Shown piece by piece: positions 57,893 through 64,000 of a DNA stretch of 64,000 nucleotides. This DNA is from a virus, in IMG/VR virus record IMGVR_UViG_3300027754_000067, positions 22,543-86,542 of that record; one strand, 5' to 3'. The notes under the pieces were generated by a model. It saw only the letters and a list, made by a program, of their open reading frames with translations, was not told the DNA's origin and did no database searches. Each line of letters opens with the position of its first letter. Positions within the stretch are counted from its first letter, which is position 1. A program made the translations under genes and the position numbers.

Positions 57893-58879
57893 CTAACGAC
57901 GATAACCAAACCGGACTTTTGACTGAAACTCCATAAAATTTCTTGCGCCAACATACGAAAATGAACTACGAAGAGCCCCAGCAATTTCATTTACAATGAT
58001 TTTTGCAGAAGGTTTCTCAGCTGTAGTAGTAGTGCGACCCTCTGCCGTTGGCATATTATCTTCTGATCTAATATTATTCATCACATCTCGACTTGCCATG
58101 CCACGATAAATATGTTTATATGTTCCTGTCACTGGATCATATTGACGAGAGCGCTCAGGAGTCTCAGGAGAGCCCGCAAAAAAGAATCCCGACATAACCG
58201 CCGTCGCCCCGGCTCCAATTGCCTTAGCAATGTCTCCATAAGCTCTAAGGCCACCATCTGCAATGATTGGTTTGTCTGTGACTTCTGCACATTCTTGCAC
58301 GGTAGTAAACATTGGGGTATTAACCCCTGTAACATTTTTGGTTAAACATACTGCTCCTGGACCAATACCAACTTTCATGCAGTCAACTCCCCATAAATCT
58401 AGTTCACGAACTGCTTCTTGCGTGCCAACATTACCGGCCATAATAAAAATATCACGACCAAATTCTTTACGTAACCACTTAACTGTGTCCATCATCATTT
58501 TGCTGTGGCCATGAGCAATATCAACAACAAAAAACCTAGCGCCATGGACATGTAGAGCCGTTGCCCTTTCTTGCCAATCACGATTGACACCAATCGAAAC
58601 AAAGCATTTTCGTTCTTTTTGGAATTCTGCGATGTTATCTACAATCGGCATAAAACGATGCAATGCACCAATGGCACCAGCCTCTGCTAGCGTTTTTGTC
58701 ATCATACCTTCGGTTACGGTATCCATGTTCGATGAAATAACTGGCACATTTAATTCCATACTGTGCATGGAATCTTTGCTTGATAAAGTAACTTTTGTTG
58801 AAACTTCATTTCTGCTAAGAATATCAGAATAGCGTGCATGAATAAAAACATCATCATATTCATAAGAAACTTTTGTCAT
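57893..58879 (-). CDS. guaC: GMP reductase / IMP dehydrogenase family enzyme
   Basis: 328 aa TIM barrel without CBS domains. PVISSNMDTV, AGNVGT, KVGIGPGAVCLTKNVTGV (catalytic Cys loop), PIIADGGLR.. GDIAKAIGAGATAVMSG (phosphate binding) and RGMASRD are all present. Size and lack of CBS domain favour GMP reductase (GMP to IMP with NADPH) over IMP dehydrogenase, though the exact reaction cannot be settled by eye. It would rebalance purine pools during infection. AAAGGA ribosome-binding site. Confidence 0.9.
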   Translation of the reverse strand: MTKVSYEYDDVFIHARYSDILSRNEVSTKVTLSSKDSMHSMELNVPVISSNMDTVTEGMMTKTLAEAGAIGALHRFMPIVDNIAEFQKERKCFVSIGVNRDWQERATALHVHGARFFVVDIAHGHSKMMMDTVKWLRKEFGRDIFIMAGNVGTQEAVRELDLWGVDCMKVGIGPGAVCLTKNVTGVNTPMFTTVQECAEVTDKPIIADGGLRAYGDIAKAIGAGATAVMSGFFFAGSPETPERSRQYDPVTGTYKHIYRGMASRDVMNNIRSEDNMPTAEGRTTTTAEKPSAKIIVNEIAGALRSSFSYVGARNFMEFQSKVRFGYRR

Positions 58880-58938
58880 AATTTTTCCTTTGTTTTTACA
58901 TTAGCAGAAGTTTATAAACTAGTCTAGTTATTAATATC

Positions 58939-59337
58939 ATGAAGTTAACAAAAGAAAACATAGCAGCAATCGAAAAATTTGCAAAACATTGCATAAAAGA
59001 ACTCGGATTAAAAGGGAAAATAAAAATAACCCTATCCAAAAAACAAACCGGTATGCCAACAGCAGGATACTTTAATCCACAAGACTGTACCATTTTTGTG
59101 GCCGTTCGTAATCGTGCAATGGCTGATATCATGAGAACATTATCTCATGAACTCACTCACTGTAAGCAACAACAAGATGGTGTAGAATTTCCAAATGATG
59201 ATGAAGGATTACAGCCATTGGAGGATGAAGCAAATACTAGTAGCGGTAGACTTGTCCGCTTTTATGGAAGAAAAAATCGGGATATTTATTCTGATTTAAT
59301 CAGCGAAGGGTTTCAGAGAATTATTTTTAGACAATGA
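58939..59337 (+). CDS. zinc metallopeptidase-like protein, 132 aa
   Basis: TLSHELTHCKQQQDG (near residue 74) is HExxH with E in LEDEAN downstream. SprT-like or small phage peptidase. Its 3' end (VRFYGRKNRDIYSDLISEG..) is duplicated in part at 60481 and 61544 and overlaps the convergent homing endonuclease by 42 nt. Confidence 0.8.
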   Translation: MKLTKENIAAIEKFAKHCIKELGLKGKIKITLSKKQTGMPTAGYFNPQDCTIFVAVRNRAMADIMRTLSHELTHCKQQQDGVEFPNDDEGLQPLEDEANTSSGRLVRFYGRKNRDIYSDLISEGFQRIIFRQ

Positions 59338-60438
59338 AATATATTTTTTAAAATCGTTTTCCCATATGCTAATAACATTATAATTATTTAATATTAATTC
59401 TCGTTCTTTTGTTAATGTTTTTTGATACAGTTCTCCAAAAGTACAATGGTTTCTATGATTCCATGCATTTCCATCAAATTTTGCTGGATTGCCGTGCCAA
59501 TAATCTCCATTAAACTCATATACCGTATTCGTTTCGGGGTTATAGGCATCAACTTCATATCTTTTACCAGAGTTCATCAATAAGGTTTTTTGTCTACAGT
59601 CTTTTGGAATTTTCAAACTATCAAGCCATGCAGTTTCTGGTTTTGATACTCTAAACTTACACTTTGGACATTTTTTTCCTTTGAAATGATTTGAAGGAAT
59701 AACGTGAAATTCTCCATGCTTTTTGCAAACTACTATAATTTTAGTTTTCGAATCAATATATTCTGCCAAGGTATAATCATACTCATTTCCGTGGACATCA
59801 TTAGCCTTTTGGATAAATTGGTTTGTTGTCAATCGTATATTACCTGCACAAGTTGGACAACCTTGCTGTAAAATTTTGTGCATATGGTTTGAAGGGGTTT
59901 GCCAAAAAGAACCATGAATAAAGCAAATTATTTCTGTTTTTTCTGTGGTTTTTGTATAGATAGCCTTTGAATAATCATATTGATTCCCATGAATCTCTTT
60001 TGATTTGTTTATAAAATCTGCATGTGTTAATCTTTGGCTTTCTTTCATCCGATCTCTGCCACATAAGTTACATCCACGATTTCGAATATGATCTTTTGCC
60101 TTTTGTTGAAATGGGCCGTGTGTTTTACATGTAATCGTCAGTTTTGTTTCCCCTAAAAAACTTGACTCTATTATTTTGGAATAATCATATTTTCCATCAT
60201 GTATCACGTTAGATTTTTCGATGAAGGATTCAAGCGTCCAACGACGATTACATATCGGGCATCCATTTCCTTTAAAATGCTCATCTGAGCGTTGCCAAAA
60301 AGAGCCATGTATTTTACATATTATTTCTATCGGAATGGATGAAAAGCTGTATACAGATTTACTGTAATCAAATTTATCGCCATATATTGATTTAGCTTTT
60401 GCAATAAACCATTCGGTTGTTTTTTGTTTTTGTCCCAT
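59296..60438 (-). CDS. repeat-type homing endonuclease, 380 aa
   Basis: Five zinc-binding repeats of the form (F)..KA...(H/Y)G.(K/Q)(F/Y)DYSK..Y.....K..I.C..HG.F.Q....H..G.GC..C, then a Vsr/PD-(D/E)xK-like domain (TAWLDSLKIPK.. GKRYEVDAYNPETNTVYEFNGDYWHGNP). Related to the 61631 product. The repeats resemble DUF723-type modules of phage homing endonucleases. Confidence 0.82.
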   Translation of the reverse strand: MGQKQKTTEWFIAKAKSIYGDKFDYSKSVYSFSSIPIEIICKIHGSFWQRSDEHFKGNGCPICNRRWTLESFIEKSNVIHDGKYDYSKIIESSFLGETKLTITCKTHGPFQQKAKDHIRNRGCNLCGRDRMKESQRLTHADFINKSKEIHGNQYDYSKAIYTKTTEKTEIICFIHGSFWQTPSNHMHKILQQGCPTCAGNIRLTTNQFIQKANDVHGNEYDYTLAEYIDSKTKIIVVCKKHGEFHVIPSNHFKGKKCPKCKFRVSKPETAWLDSLKIPKDCRQKTLLMNSGKRYEVDAYNPETNTVYEFNGDYWHGNPAKFDGNAWNHRNHCTFGELYQKTLTKERELILNNYNVISIWENDFKKYISLSKNNSLKPFAD

Positions 60439-60480
60439 GAAAATAAGTATATAGAAGCAAACTTTGTTGTCGGAATTTTT

Positions 60481-60501
60481 GTTCGATTTTACGGTAGAAA
60501 A
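60481..60501 (+). repeat. fragment of the peptidase 3' end (VRFYGRK)
   Basis: Encodes VRFYGRK in frame with the open stretch preceding the 60559 gene; matches the 59258 and 61547 copies. It flanks the 5' side of the homing endonuclease gene. Confidence 0.6.
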
Positions 60502-60558
60502 AAATTGATATCGTTGTTTTTATTTATTAAAAACAACGATATATTTAATATAAATAAT

Positions 60559-61533
60559 ATGAAAAATAATCTAAGATCTGATCTAAAAACTATAATAAAA
60601 TTTTCAATAAAAGAAAGCCGCTTAGACCCTACGGCACCTGTGATAGATTTGAAGAATCCAAATAAATGTAAAAATTGTGGGACAGTTTTAAAACCGGGTG
60701 CAAATTTCTGTCATGTTTGTAGAACAAAAGTATCAGAAGAGCAGAAAGCGGAGATAGCAAAAGCACTAGCAGCACCAGCGGCACCAGCACCAGCAGCAGC
60801 AGCACCAGCACCAGCAGCACCAGCAGCTGCTAAAACGGTTTCATCAGACACTGGTATCGAATCTGCGGCAAAACAAAAAATAAAAGATTATGTTAAAGGC
60901 TTGGTGGCAAGAGGACAAGAACCAGAGGATGCAGAGATTGAAAAACTAGAAAATCAACAAGAAGAAGCGGCAGTGCAGAGAATATTAAATCAGTATAAAT
61001 ACGAAGGAGAATTTAGAAATTTTGCTGAAAAGGTGATGAGAAAAGCTATAAAAAGCGATGATCCTAATTTCCATGTTCTTCTTCAGCCAGATTTTATATT
61101 AATTGGACCTAAAGGAGTCTTGTATGCAAAAGAGGAGGGGGCAAGGAAAATAACAAAAAATGGATTTACACCTGCTTTGGGCGCAGAAATTCTAGGCGGA
61201 AAATCTAATGTTACTCAAACCAACCCTCAACAATCCCCTATCAGTAAAAACGCTTCAGGAAAAAATGCTCAGCCAAATGCAGCGGCCACTGCGCCAGAAA
61301 TTAATTTTAATGACATGGCATCAGCAGCGAAGAAGATTTTAACAGGATATGATATTTCTACAAGTCTGAAACGTAGAATGTCTCAGAGTAAATTGAATCA
61401 ATATATTAAAGATGAAGAATTGACTGATGCGGAACTAGATGACACATCTGGTATTAAGAATTTCAGGACCAAAGCTAAAGCAATTAAAATATTAGAACAA
61501 TATATTAAAAAAATATCATTTAATAAATACTAG
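60559..61533 (+). CDS. tagged zinc-ribbon protein, 324 aa
   Basis: The frame is open from 60424, but the upstream part is the duplicated peptidase fragment; ATG 60559 gives MKNNLRSDLKTIIKFSIKE|S, a tag-like start. CKNCGTVLKPGANFCHVC is a zinc ribbon, followed by an Ala/Pro-rich linker (PAAPAPAAAAPAPAAPAAA), a helical middle and a C-terminal helical domain. Candidate prohead core or internal protein. Confidence 0.75.
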   Translation: MKNNLRSDLKTIIKFSIKESRLDPTAPVIDLKNPNKCKNCGTVLKPGANFCHVCRTKVSEEQKAEIAKALAAPAAPAPAAAAPAPAAPAAAKTVSSDTGIESAAKQKIKDYVKGLVARGQEPEDAEIEKLENQQEEAAVQRILNQYKYEGEFRNFAEKVMRKAIKSDDPNFHVLLQPDFILIGPKGVLYAKEEGARKITKNGFTPALGAEILGGKSNVTQTNPQQSPISKNASGKNAQPNAAATAPEINFNDMASAAKKILTGYDISTSLKRRMSQSKLNQYIKDEELTDAELDDTSGIKNFRTKAKAIKILEQYIKKISFNKY

Positions 61534-61543
61534 CAGTGGAAAA

Positions 61544-61629
61544 CTAGTGAGGTTTTACGGCAGGAAAATCGTGATATTTATTCTGATCTGATAAGCGAAG
61601 GTCTACAGAGACTTCTCTATAGGAAATGA
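61544..61629 (+). pseudogene. duplicated, frameshifted 3' end of the peptidase gene
   Basis: LVRFYGRK, then a 2-nt deletion, then RDIYSDLISEGLQRLLYRK and TGA, matching the end of the 58939 gene. It abuts the second homing endonuclease in the same convergent orientation as the original. Confidence 0.8.
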
Positions 61630-61630
61630 G

Positions 61631-62728
61631 CTAGGTTTTAGTAAAATCACTTTCCCAAACACTAATCACATTATAACCATTTTCAAGTAGCTCTTTTAGT
61701 TTTATTTTAGTTTGTTTAAATAAAATACCAAAACTTTCCCCAGTTTTTTCATTGATAGCTTCTGGTTTATATTTTTGTGGATTTCCATGCCAGTAGTCAC
61801 CATTGAACTCGTATACTGTGTTGGTTGAAGCAACATATGCATCGACATGATATCGTTTTCCAGATGCCATTATTAACGTTTTTTGCCTATGCTCTTTTGC
61901 AATACCAAGTTGGTCTAACCACTGTGTTTCTTTTTTTGAAACTCGGCCTCTGCAATTATTGCAGCCTCCTCCAATCCAATGATGATCAGGTACTTGTTTA
62001 AACACGCCGTGCTTATGGCAAATAATTTTTACTTTTTGATCTGCCCGATAATAATCAACCAAAGAGTAATCATACAAATTACCATGGATTTCACGAGATC
62101 TCTCTATAAAAATCTCATTAGACAAACGATTTGAATCATAGATACATTTCTTACAGTTGCTAGCCCTGTCTTCTCTAATATGCTCAATTGCCGTTACTTC
62201 AAACTTGCCATGGTTGCGACAGATTATTGTCACTTTGGCTCTTGCCGAGATATAACTTGCATCAGAATAATCATACAAATCTCCATGTATTGATTTTGCC
62301 CTTTGAATATATTCCTCAGTTGTCATGGGCTTATTACCACTGCAAACTCTGCATCCACCATTTCCAGTAAAGTGGGCGTATGGATATAGTTTGAACGGAC
62401 CATGCTCTCTACATGTTATTTCTATTTTAGTGCGAAGAGTAATGTAAACCGTTTTAGAATAATCAAATCGATCTCCGTAGAGATCTTTGGCTCTAGCCAC
62501 AAATTCTTCCGTTGTTCCTTTTGTTCCATCTCTCCCACATTTCTGACATCCTTTGCCACTCAAATGTGAACTGGCAACAATATTGAACGAACCATGTTGG
62601 TTGCAAATTAATTCAACAGGCTCCATTGAGTGAACATATATAGCTTTGGAGTAGTCATATTTTTCACCATGTTTTTTTATGGCTCTTTCGATATATTTTT
62701 CAGTGGTTAATCTTTTACCGTGCGGCAT
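61631..62728 (-). CDS. repeat-type homing endonuclease, 365 aa
   Basis: Paralog of the 59296 product: zinc repeats (KYIERAIKKHGEKYDYSKAIY.. ICNQHGSFNI.. GKGCQKCG) and C-terminal nuclease domain (TQWLDQLGIAKEHRQKTLIM.. VDAYVASTNTVYEFNGDYWHGNP.. NVISVWESDF). Confidence 0.82.
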   Translation of the reverse strand: MPHGKRLTTEKYIERAIKKHGEKYDYSKAIYVHSMEPVELICNQHGSFNIVASSHLSGKGCQKCGRDGTKGTTEEFVARAKDLYGDRFDYSKTVYITLRTKIEITCREHGPFKLYPYAHFTGNGGCRVCSGNKPMTTEEYIQRAKSIHGDLYDYSDASYISARAKVTIICRNHGKFEVTAIEHIREDRASNCKKCIYDSNRLSNEIFIERSREIHGNLYDYSLVDYYRADQKVKIICHKHGVFKQVPDHHWIGGGCNNCRGRVSKKETQWLDQLGIAKEHRQKTLIMASGKRYHVDAYVASTNTVYEFNGDYWHGNPQKYKPEAINEKTGESFGILFKQTKIKLKELLENGYNVISVWESDFTKT

Positions 62729-62737
62729 AGTCGAATG

Positions 62738-63655
62738 CTAGAGATTTTTTTGAATCATTTTCCAAAATCTTTTTGGTCCCTCTAAGTGGTATTGTTCAAT
62801 TTCCTCGGTATTTTTAGTATATTCTGGCTCAAACTGCGGCAAAACATTGTCATTTATGATTGGAATGCCGTCTAAAAGCTTACATTCCCATAGAGTACGG
62901 CTTCCTACGTCAATATCTCGTGGAAAAAAGACCATTCCTTTGCTTTTTGCAAGCTCTTCAAGGAATTGCTCATTAGATACACCGCTAATAAGAAATGCAT
63001 TTAATCCATTATCTTTACAGTATTTTACTGCATCTTCTGTGCCCTTGATCCAACTTTTTGAGTCGAGAATAAGCCAGCGGTCCTGAACTTCTATTTCTCC
63101 CCGTTCTTTGCGTTGTCTTACCTTGCGAATATTTAAGATAGTCTCTGGATAAAAGGTACTACTTTGAACGAAATCCGTGGTTTTTCCTTTGAATTGAGCG
63201 TATAAGTCATAGAATTTATCTCGTTGGCCTCCACTGCACCAGAACAGGGTCTTGGCGTGTGTCATCCAATTGGCCATAAAAAGGCCATGGGGTTTGTTGT
63301 GGCAATCACATTGACCGGCTGATAATTCATGTTTTTTTGTTGAACGGAATACGCATGGTTTGAAATCATATTCGAAAAAATAATACTTTATATTAAGGTC
63401 TATAAATAGTTGGAGGAGATGTGGTGCGGTCATTGTTTGATTGCCGAAGATCCAGATTTTATTTTTATTTTTACGGATCATAGTTTCGGTAATGGAATGT
63501 GCATGAAGTTCAAAAAGCTTATGTGGGCAAGCTTTAATGATTGCGTCAGAGGTTAGCTCTGCTCCTCCGGTTAGTTCTTTGGCGAAAAAGTCCTGAACGA
63601 ATATTACTTCGGTCGATGCTGGGATATAAAACTCTTTTGGTAAATTTGTAAACAT
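62738..63655 (-). CDS. GT-B glycosyltransferase, 305 aa
   Basis: VIFVQDFFAKELTGGAELTSDAII (residue 18 on) is an N-terminal donor/acceptor loop of GT4-type enzymes, and MVFFPRDIDVGSRTLWECKLLDGIPIINDNV the C-terminal nucleotide-sugar region. Phage glycosyltransferases modify phage DNA or virion proteins or host surface; the target is not evident. Confidence 0.75.
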   Translation of the reverse strand: MFTNLPKEFYIPASTEVIFVQDFFAKELTGGAELTSDAIIKACPHKLFELHAHSITETMIRKNKNKIWIFGNQTMTAPHLLQLFIDLNIKYYFFEYDFKPCVFRSTKKHELSAGQCDCHNKPHGLFMANWMTHAKTLFWCSGGQRDKFYDLYAQFKGKTTDFVQSSTFYPETILNIRKVRQRKERGEIEVQDRWLILDSKSWIKGTEDAVKYCKDNGLNAFLISGVSNEQFLEELAKSKGMVFFPRDIDVGSRTLWECKLLDGIPIINDNVLPQFEPEYTKNTEEIEQYHLEGPKRFWKMIQKNL

Positions 63656-63705
63656 ATAATGTGCTCTCTATCTGATTATTATAGATTTCTTAATAATTAA
63701 TTTAC

Positions 63706-63881
63706 ATGAATAAAAAATTTATTGACTTATTAAAATCCATTATAGCTGAGCAGATTTCAGAGGCTCTTCCTGCTACCTCTAGCGTTGCGAGAAGGATGAC
63801 AGCACAAAAATAAGCGGCACCAGACTCTATTGGTGCAGATCCTTATAAGAAAAAAAGCCCATCAGGGAAAGTCATTACCAA
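63706..63881 (+). pseudogene. broken tagged gene
   Basis: MNKKFIDLLKSIIAE|QISEALP is a tag-like start. TAA at 63811 ends a 35-aa frame, but the same frame goes on with protein-like sequence (AAPDSIGADPYKKKSPSGKV..) until it meets the IS200/IS605-like end at 63882. Probably a tagged gene inactivated by a nonsense mutation and by insertion. Confidence 0.55.
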
Positions 63882-63937
63882 TTTATTGCATGAGCAGAAA
63901 ACCCACAGGCTCGTCCTGTGGGATGAATGCGATTCAT
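63882..63937 (+). repeat. IS200/IS605-like end, second copy
   Basis: 54 of 56 bases identical to 46621-46676, here with a perfect CCCACAGG/CCTGTGGG stem and the ATGAAT-GCG-ATTCAT hairpin. The element may continue beyond the window. Confidence 0.75.
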
Positions 63938-64000
63938 ATAGAAAAATAAATTTACACCATACTTAATATTAGGTATAAAGTAAATGGTTCTGCAAAACAA

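Noticed and set aside
60424-60558. N-terminal extension of the tagged zinc-ribbon protein
   Set aside because: It encodes the duplicated peptidase fragment and would hide the tag; ATG 60559 fits the tagged family.
63984-64000. ATG open to the end of the window, possible start of tnpB
   Set aside because: Only five codons are visible, too little to support a call.

Overview
The window is part of a large tailed-phage genome, most likely a myovirus with a T4-type head. The virion-related genes are structural-type proteins at 50.6-56.9 kb that share a C-terminal module, a head-completion-type nuclease, and many proteins with N-terminal peptides resembling T4 capsid-targeting propeptides. Phage replication and metabolic genes (DNA polymerase III alpha, RuvC-like resolvase, GMP reductase, AdoMet decarboxylase, deaminase), free-standing homing endonucleases and two tRNA genes fit the same picture. 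The host is not identified. The only host clue is an AgmX/PglI-type TonB-like protein at 49.1-50.5 kb, a family I know from Myxococcota and Bdellovibrionota-type predatory bacteria; this is inference.

Region 1 (1-22.9 kb, all + strand, moderate GC) is an early or accessory region of about 60 small genes. Almost every gene has its own sigma70-like promoter. In 29 cases the layout is TTGACt-N17-TAAGGT (or TATAAC)-N6-ATG, which puts the expected transcription start on the ATG, so these mRNAs should be leaderless. A second class has a TGATAnnnT -10 element, a 20-70 nt leader and a Shine-Dalgarno. Between genes there is a recurrent covarying hairpin (GGGGnGCGCAT..ACGCnC), a GCGGCAAACA box and longer structured segments. 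The region also holds four pentapeptide-repeat paralogs (one with a nonsense codon), two tRNA genes, three tandem 8-9 codon micro-ORFs, four orphan promoters, several zinc-ribbon proteins, a deaminase, a KTSC protein and an amidoligase.

Region 2 (22.9-24 kb) has no convincing gene. It carries a strongly C-rich strand, a degenerate 105-bp triplication and five 13-bp iteron-like repeats, and may be a replication origin or packaging landmark.

Region 3 (24-48 kb, AT-rich, both strands) is dominated by otherwise unrelated proteins that begin with the same short peptide, typically MKLYxILFE, or an (I/L)xE-ending variant. This matches the form of a T4 internal-protein capsid-targeting sequence plus prohead-protease site. 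The tagged proteins include three ADP-ribosyltransferase-like proteins, two zinc-peptidase-like proteins, an M15-like peptidase, four copies of a DDC-motif family, a repeat protein with a GTxWC motif and a pretoxin-like protein. I interpret them as an arsenal packaged in the head and ejected with the DNA. Many start codons here lie 4-5 nt behind TATTTA(A/G), a possible late promoter that would again give leaderless messages. Embedded among them are dnaE, a GIY-YIG homing endonuclease, a ParB/WYL fusion, AdoMet decarboxylase and RuvC.

Region 4 (48-64 kb) holds a fifth pentapeptide protein, the AgmX-like protein, the structural genes, a cupin, GMP reductase, a zinc peptidase whose 3' end has been duplicated around two related homing endonucleases, and a glycosyltransferase. 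A 56-bp IS200/IS605-like end occurs at 46.6 kb and 63.9 kb, each time interrupting what looks like a former gene.
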